In this document: positions 41,701 through 48,931 of the stretch, one piece after another
How positions within the stretch are numbered: position 1 is the stretch's first letter
Layout of the letters: each line of letters opens with the position of its first letter
Origin: an uncultured Oscillospiraceae bacterium
GTDB lineage: Bacteria > Bacillota > Clostridia > Oscillospirales > Oscillospiraceae
Length of the DNA: 64,000 nt
NCBI GenBank assembly: GCA_934591745.1
Contig: CAKTPQ010000001.1
Coordinates: 46,750-110,749, forward strand
Reading direction: 5' to 3'
Program-made: the position numbers and the translations under genes
Notes under the pieces: generated by a model
What the model was told of the DNA's origin: nothing
The model's input: the letters and a program-made list of their open reading frames with translations, nothing else
Database searches by the model: none

Positions 41701-44700
41701 GAATTATGCGACGGCGGAGGCATATCTGAAAACGTTGGTCAATGCGGAGCATCCGTTTTCCACCATCCTTATGGACGCCCAACCGGTGTATATCGGGAGA
41801 GATCTTCCGGGAGAGTACAAGGGGTCGGAATACACATATGGAATGAACCGAGCCTTGCGCGAGGTTAAAATGCAGGCGGCCACGAACCTCGACGAGATGC
41901 TGCTGTTGGCCGAAAACGGCGAGTGGCGGGAAAATGTGAAGCCGAAGCACAGCAAGGATGCACAGAACGGCTGGTATCGGTACGAGACGCAATTCGCTGT
42001 TCCGGTCCTGAACGCAAAAAAAGCCATAGACCACTACACGGTCTATGGCGGCACGCTTTTGATCCGGAACGATGCAGATGGCAGATCCTATCTATACGAC
42101 CTGCTGGATGTGCAAAAAAAGAAGGTAATCAGCGCACCCTCCTTCTCCGCCGCAAGGCGTTCGGAGGTATTCGCGCCAAAACCTTCTGCTAATAGTATAC
42201 CCATCTCCGGCGGAAATGTCAACACGGAAAAATTTTCCACCGGCCGGAGCATCGAGGAGATGGCGGGGGTGGATGCCGGGCGCACGGTGCAGGAGAACGG
42301 CCTGTACCGGCGGGACACCGGTGACGCGGCACCGGAGGATGCCATGTCGTGGCAGGCGCTGTACGGCGGCTCCGACCGCATGGCGCCGCCAGAGGTGACG
42401 ACGGAGCCGGTATCGGCGCAGGACGCGGCGGAACAGAACGGCTACATGGAGCAGCTGGCCCGGGATGAGAACATCATCGGGGATGACCCGTACACGGTGT
42501 CGGATGCGGTGTATGACGCACAGCTCCGGCGGCTGGAGCGGCAGGAGGCCCCTCCGGAGCGGACGGTGGAGCAGACCACGCAGGCCGATTTGGACGACCT
42601 TGTGCGGCTCTACGCGGATCAGGCAGACCCCATCGGCTCCCGCGAGGACCGCATCCGCGCCGCAGAGTCGATGGTGACGGACCACACGGTGCCGGAGAGG
42701 AAGAGCGCCGGGGAGAAGGCGCAGGAGGCGTGGAGCTATCTGTACCGTAAAATGGTGGACGCCGGGCACAGCGTCAGCAAGGTGTCGGAGGCGGTCAACG
42801 ACCCGTATCTCTACCAGTTCTACAACCAGGCGCGGGCCTCGACCTCTGCGGGCGTCAGCATGATCGCGGACGCACAGACGGACGTGAACGCTCAGAAGGT
42901 AGGAGAGAGCCTGAACGCCATCTTTTCTCCCATCCGGCAGAAGGGCGAGGACTACTACCACGAGTTCCAGATGTATCTTTTTAATCTGCACAACATCGAC
43001 CGCATGAGCCTGTCGCAGAACAAGGAGCGGGCCATGCTGGAGGCCCGGGCGGCGCTGCGGGAGTTCGATACAGACCATCCGGAGATCCGCACGGACACAG
43101 AGGCACAGCTCCGGCGGCTGGCAGAGGACACAGATCCTGACACGGCGGCACTGGCCAGACAGCGGATGCAGTTGCTGCGGGCCGTGGACCGGGCGGATGC
43201 CATCAAGGACAAGCCGGTGTTCGGCGTGGATGTCACGGCGGACGTGAGCCGGGAACGGGTGCGCCGCGCTCTGCGGGCCCATCCGGAGTTCGAGGGCTAC
43301 CGGCAGCAGGTGCGGAGCTACATCGACAATCTGATGCAGTACCGGGTGGACAGCGGTCTGATGACGCAGGAGAACGCGGACTTCCTGAAGGAGTTCTATC
43401 CCAACTATGTGCCGACGCTGCGTGTCACGACGGGAAATGCCGGTGCGGGACGGGATCGGAACGCCGTGCGTGTCGGCAGGACCGTGGGCCGCGCACAGGG
43501 CGGCACGGAGCAGCTTGTGCCCCTGCACGAGGCGCTGGGCAAGCAGACCATGAAGGTGGTGCGCGAGGGCAGCAAGAACCGGTTCGGCCAGCGTATGCTG
43601 GACGACTACATGAGCGCCGGGGATTCGCCGGCGGTGCATCGGTACATCAAGGAGGCGCAGGAGTTTGACGGCAGCGATTTTGACCCGGATACGCTGAACG
43701 ACGTAAGCAGTCAGCCGCTTGCAAAGGATAAGACCTTTACAGTGTTCCGGGACGGCAGGCTGTGGGAACTGACGGTGGACGACACGCTTTTCGACGCGCT
43801 GAAGGCCCTGTCGCCGGATGCGGTGGAGAGCAACACCCTGACGAAGGTCATCCGCGCCAGCAACAACCTGTTCAAGTCCCTCGTGACCGGCTACAACCCC
43901 ACATTCCTTGTGCGGAACACGGTGCGCGACCTGCAGACGGCAGGCCTGTACACCCGGGACGGCAAGGCGTTCCTGCGGAACTATCCCAGGGCGCTGGCGC
44001 AGATCAAAAACAACGGCGAATACTGGCAGATGTACAAGTCGCTGGGCGGCTCCTACTCCTCGGTATTCGACTACGCCACCGGCACGGTGAAGGAGCCCAC
44101 CAGCAAGGCGGGAAAGCTCATGGCGCGGCTGGAGTCGCTGAACATGGCCACGGAGCAGGCGCCACGTCTGGCGGAGTTCATGAGCGTGCTGGAGAAGGGC
44201 GGCGTCAACTCGGAGACACTGGCGGATGCCCTCTATGCGGCGGCGGATGTGACCGTCAACTTCGGTCGGTCCGGTACGCTGGGCAAGGTGTTGAACGCCA
44301 ACTATGTACCGTTCCTGAATCCGGGCATCCAGGGCTTCGACAAGATGATCCGGCGGGTGACGGAGACAAAGGGCGGCCGGGAATGGGCAAAGCTCATCGG
44401 CAGGGCCGCCGTGCTGGGCATCGCGCCGACGCTTATCAACTCGCTGCTGTACCACGACGATGAGGAGTGGGACGACCTGCGGGACAGCGACAAGGACACC
44501 AACTACATGTTCAAGTTGAAGGACGGCATCTGGCTGAAGATCCCCAAGGGCCGGGAGCTGTCGCTGCTGGGCATCACCGCAGACCGCGTATCGGACGCCG
44601 TACAGGGGCAGGACGTCGACCTCATCGCCACGCTGAACACCATGGGCAATCAGGTGGCACCGGCCAATCCTCTGACCAGCAACATTGCATCGGCGCTGGT

Positions 44701-46054
44701 GGATTCAGCACTGCTGGATCCGGACAGCCCGGGCCGGACGTGGTACGGCGGGGACATCGAGAACCAGCGGCTCCAGAGCTACGCGCCGGGCCAGCGGTAC
44801 GACAGCAGCACGGACGTATTTTCCAAGGCCGTGGGCGGTGCGCTGGGCATCTCGCCGAAGAAACTCAACTATGTGCTGGACCAGTACACCGGCGTGGTGG
44901 GCGACTTCCTGCTGCCGATCCTGACGCCGCAGGCGGAGCGGGGGATGTTCGCCAAGGCCTTCACCACGGATGCCGTGACCAGTAACCGGGTGAGCGGCGA
45001 CTTCTTCGACGAAGCGGATGCGCTGACCTATGCCAAGAACGGCGGCGACGAGACGGCGGCGGTGGTCAGCCGGTTCTGGAGCAAGCAGCAGTCCGCCTGC
45101 TCCGACCTGTGGAAGGAGATCCGCGAGGTGGAGTCCTCCGACCTGTCCGACAAGGAGAAGCGGCAGAAGACCCGGGAGCTGAAGGCCGTCGTGACCGGCA
45201 TCCAGAAGAACGCGCTGGCGGTGGAAGGATCCTACCGCGCCGCCGCGGAGAAATTTCTGGGGAGGGGACTGGAACCGGACGATGCCTACCGTGAGGCCAA
45301 CAGGGAATGCTTCGGCGCGGAGTACACCCTCCAGACCTACAACAAGGATGTGTACCAGCGGGCGATATCCGCCAAGTCCAATGGCGTCAGCTATGAGGAC
45401 TTCTACACCTACTACTTCGGCACCAAGGACATCAAGTCCACGGCGGAGAAGAGCGCGGCCACACAGAAGTTTGAATGGCTGCAAAGCTCCGGCATGAGCG
45501 TGACGGCACAGGCGGAGATCTATTTTGCCGACATGGCCAGTGATACCACGCTGGAGCAGCTGGCGGAGTTGGAGAGCAACGATGTTGTCACGCCGGAACA
45601 GTTTTATCAGTACAAGGTGGCCACCAGCGGCCTGACCAAGAAAGCGGAGAAGCTGGAGGTCATCAATATGCTGGAGCTGGACAACTATCAGAAGGACGCG
45701 CTGTACTACATGAACGGCTGGTCGAAGAGCACCATCGGACAGGCGCCGTGGAAAAATGGGTACTCCGGCGGAACCGGCAAAAGCGGCAATCCGTTCCTGC
45801 GGGGAGAAGCATCGAATCCGTTCCTGCGGGCATCCGGTTCCGGGAGCGCGACCGCATCTGAGAACCCCTTCGTGCGGGCGATGCAGAAGCGCGAAGCGGC
45901 GCAGACAGAGCAGGCCGCACAGAACAATCCGTTCGTGCGGGCCATGCAGCGGAGGGGGACGACACAGACCACGCAGACGGAGAATCCGTTTATCAGAGCC
46001 ATGCAGAAGCGCGAGGCAGCACAGACGAATCCGTTCCTGCGGGGGCAAGGGTAA
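38744..46054 (+). CDS. Giant polyvalent protein with two metallopeptidase motifs
   Basis: This 2436-residue protein probably enters the cell with the phage DNA. From the N-terminus: a basic linker; a helical part; a zinc-peptidase motif VLVHELTHHME (His499, Glu500, His503); and an LPD23-like region starting GWFRGMDGKWRFEIDDS with a second motif LVHEIQHIIQ (His806, Glu807, His810). A less GC-rich module ending YGGTLLIRNDADGRSYLYDL follows, then long helices. An LPD38-like segment (SNNLFKSLVTGYNPTFLVRN) lies near residue 1710. The C-terminus has six NPFLR-type repeats. Polyvalent proteins carry such domain arrays to counter host defences or modify the host. ATG 38744 follows AGGAGG. Confidence 0.85.
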   Translation: MKFLDDWNKKDTQRQAGVQRASLPAAQKTTLKPPLLLTKSGVAMADGSGGMKLITPSAAQQTTPIVKPKAAQNAGRQLVNTGTMISDTGSNKRQVPAVTVPKSRAQQTVDNLPNIRAFGAGDYTGAGELMERAVKTVKAGALSTAGSFTELAGQATPVTGEQHLGQFSGLGDLGRAVRESRETGEDINTITQRMEEERKNRRAQQRQATFDSATRLFEKSAQAQEEAKEGAGTVGRFLVDMGVTGTQMLGDAVANLALPGSGLAMMGMRSYGQAANEARQQRKSEEQQFLAGLKSAGIETFTEKMFGAFSKIYGKAGADELVEKLVTKLTKNRTGQALLTWIVNGAGEGVEEVTSDVLNPLADRLLRLDNGGDLFTTEDVAQMGYDFLLGAAMGLVGGAGQLGRAVKQGRAMPTEYVRMPRLVDANGMDAQQRTAWLGALEQMPQAQRNQFETAAQIARRFGATVQARTMQEGVQGSYQDGVISIDPAATDPVRQVLVHELTHHMESSGLYGKFSDAALRFVAEDMGADVDALRRAVIEDYAKAGVALDEDGATRELVAKFAEEKLFTDEATVRRLLAQDRNLFQRIYDWLRDTAAKLQGTQEQRRLIDAQNLYEKALRQAEAGTQGRGVQLLYAGENARTADLNALTRASAMEASGADAQTIRRETGWFRGMDGKWRFEIDDSSMEYRRDGDARLMEESSYRRLRELTDKWARNAENRGEPLTAEEAAESERLEGEYYDRAWAEKYELADFLRHSDLFEAYPALRHTSVVFKETMPGVNGYYDKAMDAIVLSKDLVGSPERTLVHEIQHIIQSTEEFAGGSNPNYWKYKNKDGQGYVTDRRLVEAENRMNAAMDAMPPAVQETVRQVNRAKIAQDWDEVLRLEESLYNGPYADMYSAYTQADFDRRARTDYFKNANTLELYRNTAGEIEARDAANRRGYSAEQRRQLRPDMGNEATVFADGGVGYDIQTIGGETMPVIDTHNDTRNYATAEAYLKTLVNAEHPFSTILMDAQPVYIGRDLPGEYKGSEYTYGMNRALREVKMQAATNLDEMLLLAENGEWRENVKPKHSKDAQNGWYRYETQFAVPVLNAKKAIDHYTVYGGTLLIRNDADGRSYLYDLLDVQKKKVISAPSFSAARRSEVFAPKPSANSIPISGGNVNTEKFSTGRSIEEMAGVDAGRTVQENGLYRRDTGDAAPEDAMSWQALYGGSDRMAPPEVTTEPVSAQDAAEQNGYMEQLARDENIIGDDPYTVSDAVYDAQLRRLERQEAPPERTVEQTTQADLDDLVRLYADQADPIGSREDRIRAAESMVTDHTVPERKSAGEKAQEAWSYLYRKMVDAGHSVSKVSEAVNDPYLYQFYNQARASTSAGVSMIADAQTDVNAQKVGESLNAIFSPIRQKGEDYYHEFQMYLFNLHNIDRMSLSQNKERAMLEARAALREFDTDHPEIRTDTEAQLRRLAEDTDPDTAALARQRMQLLRAVDRADAIKDKPVFGVDVTADVSRERVRRALRAHPEFEGYRQQVRSYIDNLMQYRVDSGLMTQENADFLKEFYPNYVPTLRVTTGNAGAGRDRNAVRVGRTVGRAQGGTEQLVPLHEALGKQTMKVVREGSKNRFGQRMLDDYMSAGDSPAVHRYIKEAQEFDGSDFDPDTLNDVSSQPLAKDKTFTVFRDGRLWELTVDDTLFDALKALSPDAVESNTLTKVIRASNNLFKSLVTGYNPTFLVRNTVRDLQTAGLYTRDGKAFLRNYPRALAQIKNNGEYWQMYKSLGGSYSSVFDYATGTVKEPTSKAGKLMARLESLNMATEQAPRLAEFMSVLEKGGVNSETLADALYAAADVTVNFGRSGTLGKVLNANYVPFLNPGIQGFDKMIRRVTETKGGREWAKLIGRAAVLGIAPTLINSLLYHDDEEWDDLRDSDKDTNYMFKLKDGIWLKIPKGRELSLLGITADRVSDAVQGQDVDLIATLNTMGNQVAPANPLTSNIASALVDSALLDPDSPGRTWYGGDIENQRLQSYAPGQRYDSSTDVFSKAVGGALGISPKKLNYVLDQYTGVVGDFLLPILTPQAERGMFAKAFTTDAVTSNRVSGDFFDEADALTYAKNGGDETAAVVSRFWSKQQSACSDLWKEIREVESSDLSDKEKRQKTRELKAVVTGIQKNALAVEGSYRAAAEKFLGRGLEPDDAYREANRECFGAEYTLQTYNKDVYQRAISAKSNGVSYEDFYTYYFGTKDIKSTAEKSAATQKFEWLQSSGMSVTAQAEIYFADMASDTTLEQLAELESNDVVTPEQFYQYKVATSGLTKKAEKLEVINMLELDNYQKDALYYMNGWSKSTIGQAPWKNGYSGGTGKSGNPFLRGEASNPFLRASGSGSATASENPFVRAMQKREAAQTEQAAQNNPFVRAMQRRGTTQTTQTENPFIRAMQKREAAQTNPFLRGQG
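45787..46050 (+). repeat. Six NPF(L/V/I)R repeats at the end of the polyvalent protein
   Basis: The C-terminal 88 residues contain NPFLR, NPFLR, NPFVR, NPFVR, NPFIR and NPFLR. The middle three share a longer unit, NPFVRAMQKREAAQT-like. At DNA level AATCCGTTCCTGCGG recurs. Spacing of about 10-20 residues suggests a docking or sorting tail. The moron on the opposite strand also ends SNPFLRPRNP. Confidence 0.85.
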
Positions 46055-46057
46055 GAG

Positions 46058-46093
46058 AAAAGGATGAGGGGCCGGGAGGCTCCTCATCCTTTT
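46058..46093 (+). terminator. Terminator at the end of the prophage late operon
   Basis: AAAGGATGAGG pairs with CCTCATCCTTT around the segment GGCCGGGAGGCT, followed by more T residues. It ends the long plus-strand operon before the opposite-strand moron. Confidence 0.85.
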
Positions 46094-46098
46094 ATCCT

Positions 46099-46266
46099 TT
46101 ATGTTGGCGGGTCACACCGCGAGCACGGGGTGTACCCCATGTCAATGGCAACAGATAGCCGTATGTCATGCCTGCTTTTCAGGTACGAGCATCCGGCATT
46201 GTGGTATTTGCTGCCGGTGTCGGTCACATACACAGTGGGGTCATAGGCGTCACCTCCGGCTATGAA
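46099..46266 (-). pseudogene. In-frame continuation of the moron after a UGA: Cys-rich C-terminal domain
   Basis: Directly after the TGA of the 46267-47115 gene the same frame stays open for 55 codons. It reads YVTDTGSKYHNAGCSYLKSR and MGYTPCSRCDPPT before TAA at 46099-46101. This YHxxxC ... CxxC pattern is a known small metal-binding domain at the C-terminus of many secreted or membrane proteins. No start codon with a ribosome site lies in frame. Either a TGG-like codon mutated to TGA or UGA is read through. Confidence 0.7.
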
Positions 46267-47115
46267 TCATGGGTTGCGTGGACGCAGGAAGGGGTTGCTG
46301 CGAATGCGTAGATCGTGGCGAAACTTGGTAGACGTATAGTCTGACGGTAAATCGTATTGCAGAAGATCTTCTTGCAAATAAGAATTGTATTCCTCCAGAT
46401 ATTCGTTGGAGGTTTTTAAGTCGTCTATGGTCGCCGTGTACGAGCTGATCTTTTTTTCGTTGGCTACGATAGCAGCGTCTTTGCTCGAAATGTCAGCTTG
46501 AGCAGTGGACAGTTTGCCTGCCAAGATGCCGCAGGCGGCAAGAGCAACCGCAAGGGCTACACCCAGCAGAGGAACAGCTGCGGAGCGCTGCTTTTTCGGT
46601 GTAGGGGCGGTTTTCTCTGGGGGCGCGGGACAGTATCCACAGTCGCAGGGCTTGCCAGTAGCAACGAGGGAACCGCAAGCGGGGCAGGTGTACCATGTTT
46701 CTGTGATGGGCGGCGGAGTGAGTTGCACAGGGGCGACTTCTTGCGGAGCAGATGGCGAGGCGGCCTCTGGTATTGATGGCTGCGGAGCGGGGGGGGAGGA
46801 CTCAACGGGCGATTGCGCGGTGCGCTTGGGGGGCGCACTGTCAGAGAGCCGGTTACGTTTGCGAAGGATGGATATGCCTACGCTGTAGAAAATTACGCCC
46901 CAAAGAATAGCGGGAGTGAAGGAGCTGCCACCAACGCCGGTGGAGACGCGCCAGTATTGAAAAGCGAAAGCAATAACCGTTTCACCTGCAATGCAGATAA
47001 TGAGGTACTTCTTCTTTCGGATGGAGGTTTTACAAAGGCTGGCAACGGCAAGAGGAATGATGCAGTAGATTCCGGCTGTGAGTAGCAGGCCAAAAGCAGC
47101 GCTGATATATTCCAC
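46267..47115 (-). CDS. Membrane zinc-ribbon protein at the prophage right end (moron)
   Basis: This 282-residue protein has three N-terminal hydrophobic helices (FGLLLTAGIYCIIPLAVASL, YLIICIAGETVIAFAF, ILWGVIFYSVGISIL). A Pro-rich linker, a zinc ribbon (YTCPACGSLVATGKPCDCGYC), a fourth helix (LLGVALAVALAACGIL), a coiled coil and a basic tail SNPFLRPRNP follow. GTG 47115 has AAAGGGGG upstream. It has its own promoter (47148-47175) and is opposite to the late genes, typical of a lysogeny-expressed moron. Superinfection exclusion is a possible role. The stop may be a premature UGA, since the frame continues. Confidence 0.7.
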   Translation of the reverse strand: MEYISAAFGLLLTAGIYCIIPLAVASLCKTSIRKKKYLIICIAGETVIAFAFQYWRVSTGVGGSSFTPAILWGVIFYSVGISILRKRNRLSDSAPPKRTAQSPVESSPPAPQPSIPEAASPSAPQEVAPVQLTPPPITETWYTCPACGSLVATGKPCDCGYCPAPPEKTAPTPKKQRSAAVPLLGVALAVALAACGILAGKLSTAQADISSKDAAIVANEKKISSYTATIDDLKTSNEYLEEYNSYLQEDLLQYDLPSDYTSTKFRHDLRIRSNPFLRPRNP

Positions 47116-47147
47116 GATGAATCCCCCTTTGCTATATTGTGACTTTA

Positions 47148-47175
47148 GAGTATGCTTTTTGCGAAGAAATGTCAA
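47148..47175 (-). promoter_or_regulatory. Minus-strand promoter for the moron
   Basis: TTGACA (complement of 47170-47175), 16 bases, TACTCT (complement of 47148-47153). The moron's GTG start lies about 33 bases downstream of the -10. Confidence 0.7.
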
Positions 47176-47218
47176 TAGGGGGACAAAATGTAAATGGACA
47201 GGGCGGTATATGGGCAGA

Positions 47219-47266
47219 AATCACTACCCAGCAGCCTCGATTATCCCGGGCTGCTGGGTAGTGATT
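47219..47266. repeat. Perfect 18-bp inverted repeat near the right prophage end
   Basis: AATCACTACCCAGCAGCC (47219-47236) pairs perfectly with 47249-47266 across a 12-base loop. No T-run follows on either strand. It lies 115 bases inside the right attachment site, between the moron promoter and attR. It may insulate cotJC from phage transcription or be a protein-binding site. Confidence 0.75.
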
Positions 47267-47380
47267 GAGTCTGTTTCACTTGATGGGAATGCCTTCTTTT
47301 TCACACTCTGCGTCCAAGTGTGTCCAGATGATCGAGGACAGGCTCTGTCCGCGTCGCTGCGCCAATTCTGTGGAAAACCA

Positions 47381-47404
47381 TAGCTTAATGGAGTACGGCG
47401 GCCC
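47381..47404. other. Right prophage attachment site (attR)
   Basis: GGCGGCCC (47397-47404) matches the left core at 10442-10449. The phage half-site TAGCTTAATGGAGTACGG (47381-47398) matches the reverse complement of 10448-10465 at 16 of 18 positions. Reading on from the core gives the second part of cotJC. Confidence 0.88.
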
Positions 47405-47906
47405 AGACGGAGAGCTGGGCGCGTCCCTGCGGTACTTGAGCCAGCGCTACTCCATGCCCTATCCGGAGCTGAAGGGCCTGCTCACCGACATCGGCACAGA
47501 GGAGCTGGGGCATCTGGAGATGATCGGCGCCATCGTCCACCAGCTGACCTGCGACCTGTCGGAGCAGGACATCAAGACCGCCGGCTTCGACGCCTATTTT
47601 GTGGACCACACTGCCGGTATCTATCCCACCGCTGCTTCCGGCTCGCCGTGGAACGCGGCGTCCATGGCCGTCAAGGGCGACCTTATCGCCGACCTGACGG
47701 AGGATCTGGCTGCGGAGCAGAAGGCCCGCGTCACCTATGACAACATCCTGCGTCTCAGCGACGACCCGGATGTCAACGACGTCATTAAGTTCCTACGCGC
47801 CCGGGAGATCGTGCATTTCCAGCGCTTCGGCGAGGGCCTGCGCCTTGCCAAGGACCGCATGAACGAAAAGAACATCTACTTTATCAATCCGTCTTTCGAC
47901 AGCTGA
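47397..47906 (+). pseudogene. cotJC: cotJC 3' fragment (manganese-catalase-like spore coat protein)
   Basis: Starting at the attachment core, the frame reads GGPDGELGASLRYLSQRYSM and continues for 166 codons after the GGP to NPSFDS. Metal-ligand motifs are here: TDIGTEELGHLEMIGAIVHQ (Glu and ExxH) and AREIVHFQRFGEGL. CotJC is a manganese-catalase family protein of the inner spore coat. The fragment lacks its first 32 codons, which are at 10355-10450. An in-frame ATG at 47388 comes from phage DNA and has no ribosome site. A terminator at 47918-47950 ends the original cotJ operon. Confidence 0.93.
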
Positions 47907-47917
47907 CGGCGCAAGGA

Positions 47918-47950
47918 GCCCGCAGGCCGGTCATCCCGGCCTGCGGGCTT
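47918..47950. terminator. Terminator shared by cotJC and the merR-type gene
   Basis: AGCCCGCAGGCCGG (47918-47931) pairs perfectly with 47937-47950 over a 5-base loop, followed by TTCATT. The convergent MerR-family gene ends at 47951. Confidence 0.82.
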
Positions 47951-48757
47951 TCATTCCTCCACCGGCAGGACGAGCCGGGAGCAGTAGTGCCGCGCCTCGA
48001 TCTCCCGCCCTGTATAGGGCGCCACGATGCCCAGCACACGCGGAAGCCCCGCCGGCTTCAGCCCCCGCGCCTTCGCCTCGCGGCCCAGCGTCAGCCACAC
48101 CTCGTCCATGTTGTCGTAGCTGCCGTAATAGAGCACCGACAGCGCCCGGCATGCCGGCAGCACCGCCGCCTCCTGATCCGGTCTGCCCGGCCGGATCGGA
48201 ACGCAGACGTAGAAGGGATACGGCTGGCGGCTGATCGGTCCGTCCCAGTAGTCATGCCGGTCCTGCACGGTGAACAGCGGCTCGTCGGACAGCACGCAGC
48301 CATCTTTGATGCACGCGCTGTAAAAGTCGTACATACAGCGATACTTTTCTTCAACGGTATGGCCCTCACACAGGCGCATCCGGCATGTCACGGCGGGCAG
48401 TGTCATCATCTGCACGGAGGTGCTGGGCGGCTCCGTGGCCCGCAGACGCATCTCCTCTACGCTGCGCTGCAGGTCCCGCAGACGCTTTTCCAGAGCCGCC
48501 AGCAGTTCCGATGCCTCGCCGCCATGGGCGAAATACGCGGCGATCTCCCCCGCGCTTAGCCCCATGGCTTTGAATTTCTCGATTTGCAGGATGCGTGCCA
48601 CATTGTGGTTGTCGTAGTACCGCCGTCCGCTGTCCGGCGCGGTGTAAGCCGGCATCAGCAGTCCCTTTTCCTCCATCCGCATCAACGTGCTGCGGGACAG
48701 CCCGCAGGCCCGGGCCGCCTCGCTGATCTGAAAGAGCTGCTTTTTGTCTGTTTCCAT
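47951..48757 (-). CDS. MerR-family regulator with an effector-binding domain
   Basis: This 268-residue regulator has an N-terminal MerR winged helix (LFQISEAARACGLSRSTLMR, EEKGLLMPAYTAPDSGRRYY) and a dimer coiled coil (ALEKRLRDLQRSVEEMRLRA). A C-terminal domain follows (YPFYVCVPIRPGRPD, SVLYYGSYDNMDEVWLTLGR), resembling GyrI-like ligand-binding domains. Such BmrR/TipA-type proteins sense small hydrophobic or drug-like molecules. ATG 48757 follows GAGGAGATACC. Its own promoter is at 48818-48845. Next to it is a divergent promoter with a 19-bp spacer, the hallmark of a MerR target. Confidence 0.88.
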   Translation of the reverse strand: METDKKQLFQISEAARACGLSRSTLMRMEEKGLLMPAYTAPDSGRRYYDNHNVARILQIEKFKAMGLSAGEIAAYFAHGGEASELLAALEKRLRDLQRSVEEMRLRATEPPSTSVQMMTLPAVTCRMRLCEGHTVEEKYRCMYDFYSACIKDGCVLSDEPLFTVQDRHDYWDGPISRQPYPFYVCVPIRPGRPDQEAAVLPACRALSVLYYGSYDNMDEVWLTLGREAKARGLKPAGLPRVLGIVAPYTGREIEARHYCSRLVLPVEE

Positions 48758-48783
48758 AAGGTATCTCCTCAAAAAAAAAGTAC

Positions 48784-48814
48784 TTGCTTCGTTCATGGAT
48801 GAACGGATTATAAT
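48784..48814 (+). promoter_or_regulatory. MerR-type promoter with a 19-bp spacer and central dyad
   Basis: TTGCTT (48784-48789) and a consensus TATAAT (48809-48814) are 19 bases apart. The spacer holds the dyad CGTTCATGGATGAACG (48790-48805). MerR regulators bind such overlong spacers and twist the DNA to activate. It drives transcription away from the regulator gene and also lies in the regulator's own 5' leader. Confidence 0.78.
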
Positions 48815-48817
48815 GCC

Positions 48818-48845
48818 ATTATAAAAGAAACAGCGCCGCTGTCAA
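48818..48845 (-). promoter_or_regulatory. Promoter of the MerR-family gene
   Basis: On the minus strand TTGACA (complement of 48840-48845), 16 bases, and TATAAT (complement of 48818-48823). It overlaps the start of the divergent transcript, so the two promoters are back to back. Confidence 0.75.
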
Positions 48846-48931
48846 GCGAGCGCATCATCCGGATACGGCGTTTATGCCGCTGTATGTACCGTGACCGGCA
48901 CAGCATTCCGTAACATGCTGCGCCTTGCGGA

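Larger units (their letters stand above)
10445..47400 (+). mobile_element. Complete prophage of about 37 kb integrated in cotJC
   Basis: The element carries a large serine recombinase, repressor, early region, TerL, TerS, portal, scaffold, capsid, adaptor, tail hub, fibre, holin, amidase and ejected proteins. Boundaries are defined by the 8-bp core and inverted half-sites at both ends and by the split cotJC gene. A T7/P22-like short-tailed virion is inferred: a propeller-like tail hub is present, but no tape measure, tail tube or tail terminator genes were recognised. Structural genes run left to right on the plus strand. The recombinase, the repressor, a DUF4145 pair, a small unit at 24 kb and the right-end moron are on the minus strand, which fits expression in the lysogen. 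Confidence 0.93.

Noticed and set aside
42092..44455. A minus-strand frame of 787 codons opposite the giant protein
   Set aside because: No motifs and fully covered by a convincing plus-strand gene.
47276..47387. Minus-strand peptide containing ELAQRRGQSLSSIIWTHLDA beside attR
   Set aside because: It looks protein-like and faintly like an antitoxin C-terminus. However, there is no start codon with a ribosome site, and in the excised phage a TAA lies immediately upstream in frame.
47265..47400. In-frame upstream extension of the cotJC 3' fragment into phage DNA
   Set aside because: The extra residues have no similarity to CotJC and no ribosome site; the ATG at 47388 is probably accidental.
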